A stretch of DNA of 12,326 nt. It comes from Thermoplasmata archaeon (GTDB taxonomy: Archaea > Thermoplasmatota > Thermoplasmata > Thermoplasmatales > Thermoplasmataceae). The position numbers and the translations under genes are program-made. Positions 6,281-12,326 of this stretch are shown in pieces. Location of the stretch: contig JAJYPW010000014.1 of assembly GCA_021795055.1 (NCBI GenBank), positions 1 through 12,326 on the forward strand, given 5' to 3'. Position 1 is the stretch's first letter; the number at the start of each line of letters is the position of its first letter. The notes under the pieces are model-generated. The model had not been told where the DNA came from, made no database searches, and saw only the letters and a list, made by a program, of their open reading frames with translations.

Positions 6281-6290
6281 TTTATTTATA
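6281..6290 (-). promoter_or_regulatory. TATA box of tRNA-Asp
   Basis: Minus-strand TATAAATAAA is centred about 27 bases before the first base of the tRNA. This is a textbook archaeal stable-RNA promoter and the best TATA box in the window. Confidence 0.7.
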
Positions 6291-6320
6291 ACTTCCTTAA
6301 GCAAAAATCCCTGACTTGAA

Positions 6321-6338
6321 CGAAATATCGCGATTTCG
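6321..6338. promoter_or_regulatory. Candidate operator upstream of the rml promoter
   Basis: CGAAAT (6321-6326) and ATTTCG (6333-6338) are perfect inverted 6-base arms around ATCGCG. A perfect 8-base palindrome, ATCGCGAT, sits at 6327-6334. The element ends about 10 bp before the rmlC TATA box, just upstream of the expected BRE. It lies between two divergent promoters (tRNA-Asp and rml). Its short length leaves chance possible. Confidence 0.35.
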
Positions 6339-6347
6339 CCGAGACAG

Positions 6348-6357
6348 ATAATATATT
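6348..6357 (+). promoter_or_regulatory. TATA box of the rmlCBD operon
   Basis: ATAATATATT predicts a transcription start near 6379, giving a leader of about 32 bases that contains the Shine-Dalgarno GAGGTGG at 6399-6405, five bases before the ATG at 6411. An ATG at 6393 overlaps the run-up to that site and is the less likely start. Confidence 0.55.
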
Positions 6358-6410
6358 GCAAGTCATTCGCATGCAATAGTGAAAATCCGGCAATGTATGA
6401 GGTGGTTCCA

Positions 6411-6980
6411 ATGTTTGAATTTAAAGAACTGAAAAATGTTAAGGATGCCAGGCTGATTGTTCCAGCAGTGCACAGGGATGAAAGGGGGTTTTTCCTCGAA
6501 TCATACAAGAAGTCTGATTTTCAGAAAAACGGAATATCACAGGATTTTGTCCAGGATAACCATTCAAAATCCGTGAGGAACGTTCTCAGGGGGCTTCACT
6601 TTCAGGCAATGCCCAAACCTCAGGGAAAGCTGGTTCGCGTCATAAGCGGATCAGTGTATGACGTAATTGTGGATCTGCGTCCAGGTTCAAGCACTTACAA
6701 GAAATGGGAAGGTGTGAGACTCAATTCATCCTCCCAGGAATTGCTTTGGGTCCCACCCGGTTTTGCTCACGGATTCCTTTCGCTCAAAGACAACACGGAG
6801 TTAACCTACAAAACAACCGCTGAATATGACCAGACGCTCGACGCAGGTGTAAGATGGAATGACCCGGTACTGGCGATTGAGTGGCCCGTAGCTTCACCTT
6901 TACTTTCACCGAAGGATTCATCGCTACCCGCACTGATGGAAATTTTGCCCGCAAAAATTTATAAAGAGGGTGTAAAATGA
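6411..6980 (+). CDS. rmlC: dTDP-4-dehydrorhamnose 3,5-epimerase
   Basis: The 189-residue cupin converts dTDP-4-keto-6-deoxy-glucose to dTDP-4-keto-L-rhamnose, the third step of dTDP-L-rhamnose synthesis. Family signatures are DERGFFLESY (23-32), VLRGLHFQ with catalytic H63, WVPPGFAHGF (113-122), Y133 in TYKTTAEYD, and D169 in LLSPKD, which should pair with H63. Length matches the family (about 180-190). I chose the ATG at 6411: the Shine-Dalgarno GAGGTGG sits five bases before it, and the family N terminus usually begins close to this point. An in-frame ATG at 6393 would add six residues. The stop overlaps the rmlB start (ATGA), indicating translational coupling. It is the first gene of the rmlC-rmlB-rmlD operon. 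Confidence 0.95.
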   Translation: MFEFKELKNVKDARLIVPAVHRDERGFFLESYKKSDFQKNGISQDFVQDNHSKSVRNVLRGLHFQAMPKPQGKLVRVISGSVYDVIVDLRPGSSTYKKWEGVRLNSSSQELLWVPPGFAHGFLSLKDNTELTYKTTAEYDQTLDAGVRWNDPVLAIEWPVASPLLSPKDSSLPALMEILPAKIYKEGVK

Positions 6981-7933
6981 AAGTTATAGTCACAGGCGGA
7001 ATGGGTTTTATAGGCTCAAATTTCATCAATATGCTGGTTTCATCCGCGAATAGCGCAGAAGTGATAAATGTAGACAAAATGACCTATGCCTCTGATCCGG
7101 CGAACCTGCAAAAGCCTGAGGCCGTTGAGAACTACAAACTTGACATTTCAAGATTGACCGGCAGGGAGCATTTCTTCGAAAATGCCGATGTCATCGTTAA
7201 TTTCGCAGCTGAATCTCATGTCGATCGATCAATCCGGAATTCTAAAGACTTCATTCAGAGCAATGTTGTCGGAGTTCACAGGCTTCTGGAAATCACCAGG
7301 AAACTTGATTTGAGATACCATCAGATTTCAACGGACGAAGTTTATGGCAGCCTGCCTCTAAATTCGGACAAGAAGTTCAATGAGAACAGCGCCTACAACC
7401 CGAGGAATCCATATTCGGCGACAAAGGCATCAGCAGACCTACTGGTGAAGGCCTATTATAATACCTACGGAATCAAGGCAACTATCTCCAACTGCAGCAA
7501 CAATTACGGCCCAAACCAGCACCCTGAAAAGCTGATACCAAAGACAGTCCTCAACGCGCTGAACGGCATGAAGATTCCGATATATGGATCAGGCAGGCAG
7601 GTAAGGGACTGGATCCATGTTGCGGATCACTGCAAAGCGATCAGGATGATAATCGAGAAGGGAAAACCTGGAGAAACGTATCTGGTGGGCGCTGACGGCG
7701 AACGCAGCAATCTTGAGGTTGTAGGGGAGATTCTGGAGATCCTGAACAAACCTGATTCACTGATTGAATTTGTGCAGGACAGGCCCGGCCACGATCAGCG
7801 CTATGCGATAGATTCCGCGAAGATCAGAAGGGAACTTGGCTGGCGTCCTGAAATCGAGTTCGAACAAGGACTCAGGGAGACAATCAAGCACTACATCGTC
7901 AGCAGGAAAAGGTATGAAGAAAAGGTTCTGTAG
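6977..7933 (+). CDS. rmlB: dTDP-glucose 4,6-dehydratase
   Basis: The 318-residue extended short-chain dehydrogenase oxidises dTDP-glucose with bound NAD+, eliminates water and gives dTDP-4-keto-6-deoxyglucose. The Rossmann motif GGMGFIG is at 7-13. NFAAESHVDRS (75-85) is typical of RmlB. Catalytic residues are T119, D120 and E121 in STDEVYG, with Y146 and K150 in YSATKAS. The substrate loop SNNYGPNQHPEKLIP and the RDWIHVADH segment are also present. It is somewhat shorter than bacterial RmlB (about 340-360), as is usual in archaea. The start ATG overlaps the rmlC stop by 4 bases and has GAGGGTG four bases upstream. An RmlB could also feed other deoxysugars, but here rmlC and rmlD flank it and fix rhamnose as the product. 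Confidence 0.96.
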   Translation: MKVIVTGGMGFIGSNFINMLVSSANSAEVINVDKMTYASDPANLQKPEAVENYKLDISRLTGREHFFENADVIVNFAAESHVDRSIRNSKDFIQSNVVGVHRLLEITRKLDLRYHQISTDEVYGSLPLNSDKKFNENSAYNPRNPYSATKASADLLVKAYYNTYGIKATISNCSNNYGPNQHPEKLIPKTVLNALNGMKIPIYGSGRQVRDWIHVADHCKAIRMIIEKGKPGETYLVGADGERSNLEVVGEILEILNKPDSLIEFVQDRPGHDQRYAIDSAKIRRELGWRPEIEFEQGLRETIKHYIVSRKRYEEKVL

Positions 7934-7936
7934 AAC

Positions 7937-8767
7937 ATGAAAGTTCTCGTGCTTGGTGCCAGTGGCTTTGTCGGTTCCTTCCTGGAAGGCAAGTTGAGGG
8001 CAGATGGGGCATCAGGGAGCATTTATGGCGGAGATCCTGTGATCGACGTGACCAGTGCTGACAGGATTAATGCCTTCTTTGCAAAGAGAAGATACGGAAC
8101 CGTAATCAACTGCACCGGCTTCACAAATGTTGACGGCTGCGAGTCTGAACCGGAGCGCGCAGACCTTCTGAACGCGAAATCGGTCGAACTCCTTGCAAAT
8201 GCGGCAACTTCCAATGGTTTCAAATTCATCCACATTTCCACCGATTATGTTTTTGACGGCAGTACCGGTAGGTACGCTGAAACGGATAAGCCGAACCCGA
8301 TCAACGTATATGGGAGAACCAAGCTTAAGGGGGAGTCGTTCCTGGATTTGGACAGGGACCTGATCCTCAGGATTTCCACCCCCTTCGGGCAGAACGTGTC
8401 CCGGAGAAAGAAGACTTTCCTGGAATTCATCAGGGAAAGCCTGGAGGCAGGCCGGAAAATAAAGGTAGTCACTGATCAGTACACCACTCCCACTTCACTG
8501 GAGGACATAGCGACATTTGTGAAGGCCGCCATAAAAATGGATCTGTCAGGGATTTATCATCTTGGAGTGCAGGAAAGGGTGAGCCGCTATGAATTCGCAA
8601 TTGCCGTGGCAAGGAGGTGGGGTCTTGATCAGCAATTGATAGAAAGTAGCAGGCTTTCTGACCTCAAATTTGTTGCACAGAGGCCCATGGATACAAGTTT
8701 TAACCTTTACAAAGCAGGCAGGGCGATCAGGATTTCCCATCTCGAAGAGGCGTTTGCCAGGCTTTGA
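7937..8767 (+). CDS. rmlD: dTDP-4-dehydrorhamnose reductase
   Basis: The 276-residue NAD(P)H-dependent reductase makes dTDP-L-rhamnose, the last step of the pathway. Motifs are the nucleotide-binding GASGFVG (7-13), VINCTGFTNVDGCE (56-69), STDYVFDG (101-108), and catalytic Y125/K129 in NVYGRTKLKGE. RmlD and the MAT2B-like proteins share this fold; the operon context makes RmlD the clear choice. It starts 3 bases after the rmlB stop. The start codon is preceded by GTTCTGTAGAAC (7925-7936), which may form a weak hairpin, and no good Shine-Dalgarno is seen, so expression may depend on coupling with rmlB. Its 3' end is convergent with rmlA, 3 bases away. Confidence 0.93.
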   Translation: MKVLVLGASGFVGSFLEGKLRADGASGSIYGGDPVIDVTSADRINAFFAKRRYGTVINCTGFTNVDGCESEPERADLLNAKSVELLANAATSNGFKFIHISTDYVFDGSTGRYAETDKPNPINVYGRTKLKGESFLDLDRDLILRISTPFGQNVSRRKKTFLEFIRESLEAGRKIKVVTDQYTTPTSLEDIATFVKAAIKMDLSGIYHLGVQERVSRYEFAIAVARRWGLDQQLIESSRLSDLKFVAQRPMDTSFNLYKAGRAIRISHLEEAFARL

Positions 8768-8799
8768 AGCCTAATGCCTGAGATTAGTTTTCCTTTCCC
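8759..8799 (+). terminator. Palindrome and T-rich tail at the rmlD/rmlA junction
   Basis: AGGCTTTGAAGCCT (8759-8772) is a perfect palindrome spanning the rmlD stop codon; as RNA it gives a 5-bp stem with a TTGA loop. A second weak stem, CTAAT...ATTAG (8771-8787), follows, then TTTTCCTTTCCC. Together these could end the rmlCBD transcript inside the 3' end of the convergent rmlA gene. No comparable T tract follows on the minus strand. Confidence 0.4.
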
Positions 8800-9493
8800 T
8801 GGCGAGGTTTGATGCTGTAAGCAGATTGTCTATGGTTCCAGCATCTATCCATGGTCCTTTTATGTAGCCATGCGTGAGTTTCCCCTCCTTGAGGTAGGTG
8901 TTATTCAGGTCGGTGACCTCAAGTTCACCCCTGGCGGATGGTTTAAGAGACCTGATCTTACTGAAAACAGTATTGTCATAGAGGTAAAATCCGGTAACCG
9001 CATAATTGCTCTTCGGAGCCCTGGGTTTTTCCTCTATATTTACTATATTTCCGTCCTTTCCGAATTCCGGTACGCCAAATCTTTCGGGATCTGGCACCTC
9101 CTTGAGGAAAATCCTGCAGCCTGAATGGAAGTCTGCTATTTCCCGAGAAACATCTTCAAACAGCACGTTGTCTCCAAGTATCACTGCAATGCTTTCCCCG
9201 TTTGCAAAGGGTTCTGCCAGCCCAATCGCTTCCGCAATTCCTCCGGCACCCTCCTGGAGGACATATGCAAATCTGGCTCCGAATTCGCTTCCGGATGCCA
9301 GCAGGGCCATGAAATTCCCGGCGTGCTCCTTGCCTGTTACGATTATAATCTCCCTGATTCCCGCCTTCAGCAACGTTTCCAGCGGATAATATATCATGGG
9401 CCTGTCGAAGACAGGCAGCAGGTGCTTGTTTGTCACCTTTGTGAGGGGAAGTAATCTGGTTCCGGTACCGCCGGCGAGGATAATTCCCAGCAT
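8771..9493 (-). CDS. rmlA: Glucose-1-phosphate thymidylyltransferase
   Basis: The 240-residue nucleotidyltransferase joins dTTP and glucose-1-phosphate to give dTDP-glucose, the first step of the rhamnose pathway. Motifs are GIILAGGTGTRLLPLT (3-18), NKHLLPVFDRPMIYYP (22-37) with the catalytic Lys, LGDN (about 106-109), EKP (about 155-157), and the ARGELEVTDLN segment near the end. It is the short form, lacking the 50-residue extension of enterobacterial RmlA, like other archaeal examples. It is transcribed toward rmlD and away from the epimerase gene. The start at 9493 has no Shine-Dalgarno, but a TATA-like ATCTAAATC is centred 27 bases upstream, suggesting a leaderless message. Separate promoters for rmlA and rmlCBD mean the pathway is not controlled from one promoter. 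Confidence 0.94.
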   Translation of the reverse strand: MLGIILAGGTGTRLLPLTKVTNKHLLPVFDRPMIYYPLETLLKAGIREIIIVTGKEHAGNFMALLASGSEFGARFAYVLQEGAGGIAEAIGLAEPFANGESIAVILGDNVLFEDVSREIADFHSGCRIFLKEVPDPERFGVPEFGKDGNIVNIEEKPRAPKSNYAVTGFYLYDNTVFSKIRSLKPSARGELEVTDLNNTYLKEGKLTHGYIKGPWIDAGTIDNLLTASNLARERKTNLRH

Positions 9494-9515
9494 TAACTCA
9501 GGTAAGAGGCGGATT

Positions 9516-9524
9516 GATTTAGAT
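9516..9524 (-). promoter_or_regulatory. TATA-like box of rmlA
   Basis: Minus-strand ATCTAAATC is centred 27 bases before the ATG at 9493. A second TA-rich stretch (GGTTATAGG) lies further up near 9532. The match is modest; spacing is its best support. Confidence 0.35.
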
Positions 9525-9609
9525 TTTCCCTATAACCTGTATTGCATGTCTCTTTTCCCCTGGTGGAACAGGATGAGCAGTATCACTCGAATCATCCAGT
9601 TGCCGGAAA

Positions 9610-9618
9610 TTTAGAATA
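9610..9618 (+). promoter_or_regulatory. TATA-like box of the aldose-1-epimerase-family gene
   Basis: TTTAGAATA is centred 27 bases before the ATG at 9641, fitting a leaderless start. The epimerase and rmlA promoters lie back to back in a 147-base gap. Confidence 0.4.
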
Positions 9619-9640
9619 ATGGTTCTCGATTCAATAAATT

Positions 9641-10453
9641 ATGGTATCCTTGGCTGCAGGCGACAGGTTATCAATTGAAATTTCGGAGGTTGGGGCATAC
9701 TTGAAAAGTGTAAAGTTTGATGGCCGTGACGTCATGAAAATTTCCACGGACGGGGTGGAAACACATGGTGGATGTGCCCACCTCATACCATTTGCAAACC
9801 GCGTCAGGAATGGAAAGTTCTCATTTCTGGGGAAGGAATACTTCCTCAGGGACGACAGCCCTCCGAATGCGATTCATGGCCTCATACGCAGGCTGAATTT
9901 TGATGTCAGGGCCAGAGGAAATACGGCAGAGTGCACCACAACTCTCAAAGGAGACGGTTTCCCCTGGGTGTACGCCATTGGGATAAGATACACGATAACG
10001 CAAGAAGGAATATCGATAGACTATGAGGTGACCAACATGTCGCAAGCCCATGGCCCTCTCATGATCGGCGCACATCCATACTTCCTCTTCAATGGTAAAT
10101 GGGAGGCAGCTTCAAGGGGATTTCACGAACTCGTCTGCACTGACGGATATTTTCCAACAGGCAGGATGCTGGACCCCGTGAATCTCCTGAAACCCAGAGA
10201 AGGCGGCTACGACACCCCTTACCTCGTCGAAGGGGCACTGTCCCTGGATCTTGGAGACATCCGGCTTGAGCTTGGCAACAGGGGTATGCCATACTTCATG
10301 TTTTACGATGGCAAGTACAGCGGGGGTAAATCGATTGCAGTAGAACCCATGACGGGCGCGCCTGATTGCTTTAACAACGGAATAGGGCTGGTTCAACTTG
10401 CACCCGGCAGAGGATTCACCTGCGGCTTCTCCATGGGATTTTCATGGAAATGA
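9641..10453 (+). CDS. Aldose 1-epimerase (GalM-like) family protein
   Basis: The 270-residue beta-sandwich protein should interconvert alpha and beta anomers of a sugar, with the exact sugar unknown. Active-site residues of the GalM family are in place: R54 in HLIPFANRV, H79 in NAIHGLIR, H145 in IGAHPYF, and the catalytic-base Glu E235 in VEPMTGAPDCFNN. It is shorter than classical GalM (about 340) and resembles the compact aldose-epimerase branch, which also includes glucose-6-phosphate epimerases and YihR-like proteins. The start is the ATG at 9641, with a TATA-like box 27 bases upstream. It is divergent from rmlA, so a role in supplying or recycling sugars for the rhamnose pathway is possible but inferred from position only. 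Confidence 0.88.
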   Translation: MVSLAAGDRLSIEISEVGAYLKSVKFDGRDVMKISTDGVETHGGCAHLIPFANRVRNGKFSFLGKEYFLRDDSPPNAIHGLIRRLNFDVRARGNTAECTTTLKGDGFPWVYAIGIRYTITQEGISIDYEVTNMSQAHGPLMIGAHPYFLFNGKWEAASRGFHELVCTDGYFPTGRMLDPVNLLKPREGGYDTPYLVEGALSLDLGDIRLELGNRGMPYFMFYDGKYSGGKSIAVEPMTGAPDCFNNGIGLVQLAPGRGFTCGFSMGFSWK

Positions 10454-10562
10454 GGAGATCGTGAGCCGGAAGCAGCAGGTACAGATGGAACGCTCTGTCT
10501 CTATGAGCGCGGCAATTCATCCACAGAACTCTGGACTGTCCAGCAGAAGCGAGACAAAGCAG

Positions 10563-10570
10563 TTATTAAT
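10563..10570 (+). promoter_or_regulatory. Weak TATA-like box before the PLP enzyme gene
   Basis: TTATTAAT is centred 30 bases before the ATG at 10597. No Shine-Dalgarno precedes that ATG, so a near-leaderless transcript is possible. The 143-base gap after the epimerase gene supports a separate promoter. Confidence 0.3.
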
Positions 10571-10596
10571 CGACCTGCAATGAAAGCAGGCTCAGA

Positions 10597-11538
10597 ATGC
10601 CAGTACAGGAAAGCGATTATGCAGAAATTGCCAGGCGAGCCCACAGCGCAGGCATAGGCAACACCCCACTGAGGGAAGTCTACAGTCGGGGCGATGTCAG
10701 GATAATCGCAAAATTTGAAGGATTCAACAGGTTCGGTTCCGTGAAGGACAGGCCCGCATTTTTTATGCTGAGTGCAGCGAAGATCGAGGGCAGGCTGGCA
10801 ATAGGAAAGGAGGTAATAGAAGCCAGCTCAGGAAACACCGGCATCGCACTGGCATACATCTCAAAGGTGATGGGATACAGGGCAACCATATTCGTACCTG
10901 CGTCCAGCAGCGAAGAAACCAGGAAGAAACTCAGTGGATCCGGGCAGGAAATAGTTGAGGTTGAAGACGAAAACAGCAGACTGGGGAGAATAACCATAGA
11001 CGCATCCATTAAAAGGCTCAAAGAAGCAATGCGATCCGATCCAGATCGGTACGTCAACCTTGATCAGTATTCCAACCCGTCGAATTTCAAGAGCCATTTT
11101 TACACCACCGGCCCGGAAGTAACGGATAAAGGTGAAGAAATAGACTACCTCGTTACCGGGATCGGGACAGGCGGGACCGTGACCGGGCTCGGGATGTTCC
11201 TGAAGCATGTCAATGCTAGAACCAGGATTATGGCGGTTGAGCCAGATCCCGATCATCACATACAGGGTCTCAAAAACCTGAAAGTGTCCAGCATGCCCAA
11301 GATACTGGAAGATAACAGGAATATCATAGACGATTGGGCGGGAGTTGGAGACAGCGCTGCATTCCAGGGGGTCATGGAACTCAAGGGGATGGGCTTTGAC
11401 GTCGGGCTCTCTTCCGGTGCAAATTACATGGCCAGCGTTTCACTTGCAGGGAAAATAAAAGCCGGCACGATCCTTACAGTATTTCCCGACGGCGCTGAAA
11501 AATACCAGAGCATCTACCGCCAGAAGGGAATAATCTGA
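10597..11538 (+). CDS. Cysteine synthase-family PLP enzyme (possibly O-phosphoserine sulfhydrylase)
   Basis: A 313-residue fold-type II PLP enzyme of the cysteine synthase / cystathionine beta-synthase family. K50 in GSVKDRPAFF should bind PLP. The substrate-carboxylate loop is SSGNTG (77-82), the phosphate-binding loop GTGGT (190-194), and the pyridine-nitrogen Ser lies in LSSGAN (271-276). It would make L-cysteine from an activated serine and sulfide, or act as a related beta-replacement enzyme. The active-site loop reads QGLKNL (223-228), where classical O-acetylserine enzymes have QGIGAG. This is closer to the LRN stretch of mycobacterial CysM, whose Arg220 selects O-phosphoserine. The C terminus is archaeal-like (FPDGAEKY). 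There is no CBS domain. It is convergent with the enoyl-CoA hydratase gene. Family is certain, substrate is inference. Confidence 0.9.
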   Translation: MPVQESDYAEIARRAHSAGIGNTPLREVYSRGDVRIIAKFEGFNRFGSVKDRPAFFMLSAAKIEGRLAIGKEVIEASSGNTGIALAYISKVMGYRATIFVPASSSEETRKKLSGSGQEIVEVEDENSRLGRITIDASIKRLKEAMRSDPDRYVNLDQYSNPSNFKSHFYTTGPEVTDKGEEIDYLVTGIGTGGTVTGLGMFLKHVNARTRIMAVEPDPDHHIQGLKNLKVSSMPKILEDNRNIIDDWAGVGDSAAFQGVMELKGMGFDVGLSSGANYMASVSLAGKIKAGTILTVFPDGAEKYQSIYRQKGII

Positions 11539-11548
11539 AAAGGAGGTA

Positions 11549-12301
11549 TCAGCGGTTCCTGAAGGAAGGTTTCCTTTTTTCCAGGAAAGCCCTGACGCCT
11601 TCCCTGGAATCCTCTGTCTCGAAGATTTTCCCAAAAGCCTCTTTTTCCGAATCGAAGAGGTCAAATTCCTTTCCCCTTATGAGGGACTTGATCATGCCGA
11701 CGGAGACAAGGGCGGACTTTGCATAGACTTTCGCTATTTCAATGGCATCCTCCTCCGGTCTTTCGGAGACTTCATTCACTATCCCGAGAGTTTTTGCCTC
11801 CCCAGCATCTATGATCCTTCCGGTGGATGCAAGATCGAACGCTCTCGTCTCTCCAATGATCCTCCTGAGCCGCTGTGTTCCGCCCCAACCGGGCAGTATC
11901 CCCAGCGTGACCTCGGGCAGTCCCATTCTGGTATCGGGAGAACAGATTCGTATATCGCAGGCCAGGGAAAGTTCGAAACCTCCCCCAAGCGCGAAACCGC
12001 GAATTGCGGCTATTACGGGTCTTTCGTATGATGCGATATAATCCAGTGCGATCTGCCCCCTGACTGCGAAATGGTAAGCCTCCTCAGGTTTCAATGACTG
12101 GAATTCCTTTATGTTGGCGCCTGCCGAAAAGGCCCTTTCACTGCCTTTAATCACGGTGACAAGCGGTTTCCCGGAAAGCGCTCCTGCTATATCCTCCAGT
12201 GTCTGGACGTCAAGCGGGTTCAGCTTGTTTTCCTTTCTTATGGTAATGATTCTTATCCCGTCTCTCTCCTCGCTGGATATGTTTGTTGAAGTATCTGCCA
12301 T
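11549..12301 (-). CDS. Enoyl-CoA hydratase / crotonase-family protein
   Basis: A 250-residue crotonase-fold enzyme that probably hydrates 2-enoyl-CoA to 3-hydroxyacyl-CoA. The oxyanion-hole segments are AFSAGANIKEF (57-67) and GFALGGGFEL (102-111). Both catalytic glutamates of true hydratases are present: E110 in GGGFEL and E130 in GLPEVTLG, 20 residues apart as in rat mitochondrial hydratase (E144/E164). GILPGWGGTQRL (134-145) is also typical. These argue for hydratase rather than a one-glutamate isomerase. The ATG at 12301 has a Shine-Dalgarno-like GGGGTGATC at 12309-12317, seven bases upstream. Its stop is 10 bases from the end of the PLP enzyme gene. The upstream neighbour lies outside the window, so the pathway (fatty acid or amino acid degradation) cannot be fixed. 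Confidence 0.93.
   Translation of the reverse strand: MADTSTNISSEERDGIRIITIRKENKLNPLDVQTLEDIAGALSGKPLVTVIKGSERAFSAGANIKEFQSLKPEEAYHFAVRGQIALDYIASYERPVIAAIRGFALGGGFELSLACDIRICSPDTRMGLPEVTLGILPGWGGTQRLRRIIGETRAFDLASTGRIIDAGEAKTLGIVNEVSERPEEDAIEIAKVYAKSALVSVGMIKSLIRGKEFDLFDSEKEAFGKIFETEDSREGVRAFLEKRKPSFRNR
11562..11580 (+). terminator. Hairpin plus T run after the PLP enzyme gene
   Basis: AAGGAA-GGT-TTCCTT (11562-11576) followed by TTTT gives a short hairpin with a T tail, 24 bases past the PLP enzyme stop codon and inside the 3' end of the convergent hydratase gene. It is a plausible intrinsic terminator for the plus-strand transcript. Confidence 0.45.
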
Positions 12302-12326
12302 GACAGGAGATCACCCCAACAGATCG

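Noticed and set aside
10461..10583. A 40-codon GTG frame after the epimerase gene, with GGAGAT just upstream
   Set aside because: The peptide is Ser/Gln-rich with no recognisable feature, the GTG lies 7 bases past the epimerase stop, and a weak TATA-like element for the next gene overlaps its end. I see too little to call a gene.
11538..11547. A strong AAAAGGAGGT sequence on the plus strand right after the PLP enzyme stop codon
   Set aside because: No start codon with an open frame follows at usable spacing, and the region is the 3' end of the convergent hydratase gene. It is probably incidental.
1..12326. CRISPR arrays, integrase att sites, defence or toxin-antitoxin modules
   Set aside because: No regularly spaced repeats, integrase, nuclease or toxin-like genes are present. 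The tRNA-Asp 3' end is intact, and I noticed no duplicated 3' end of it nearby.

Overview
The window most likely comes from an archaeon of the Thermoplasmatales or a close relative. The evidence is a Methanobacterium-type OMP decarboxylase, a futalosine-pathway radical SAM enzyme (known in Thermoplasma), an Asp tRNA gene with no encoded CCA, TATA-like boxes about 25-28 bases before many start codons (leaderless transcription), AGG/AGA-rich arginine codons and moderate GC. The placement is inferred from gene content, not from a marker phylogeny.

Layout. Bases 1-213 hold a possible broken reading frame and a terminator-like hairpin. Bases 214-1968 (minus) encode a secreted, membrane-anchored protein very rich in N-glycosylation sequons. 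Behind its promoter is an 18-base palindrome. Next, on the minus strand, are mqnE (menaquinone) and, upstream of it, pyrF (pyrimidines). Divergent from pyrF is an isochorismatase-family hydrolase, then an orphan 66-residue reading frame, then a cobalamin/iron-type solute-binding protein with no clear signal peptide. A tRNA-Asp(GUC) gene on the minus strand separates this half from a sugar locus.

The sugar locus (about 6340-10453) holds a complete dTDP-L-rhamnose pathway: rmlC-rmlB-rmlD as a tight plus-strand operon, and rmlA on the minus strand ending 3 bases from rmlD. An aldose-1-epimerase-family gene diverges from rmlA. Together RmlA, B, C and D would turn glucose-1-phosphate and dTTP into dTDP-L-rhamnose. 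A natural but unproven use is decoration of surface glycoproteins such as the one at the left end. No glycosyltransferase lies in the window.

The right end carries a cysteine-synthase-family PLP enzyme whose substrate loop resembles the O-phosphoserine-using type, convergent with an enoyl-CoA hydratase with both catalytic glutamates.

Most of the window is ordinary metabolism and I see no clear undescribed multi-gene system. The best leads are the palindrome beside the glycoprotein promoter, the sugar locus with its own candidate operator, the substrate loop of the PLP enzyme, the orphan small gene with alternative hairpins before it, and the start-site corrections implied by leaderless promoters.
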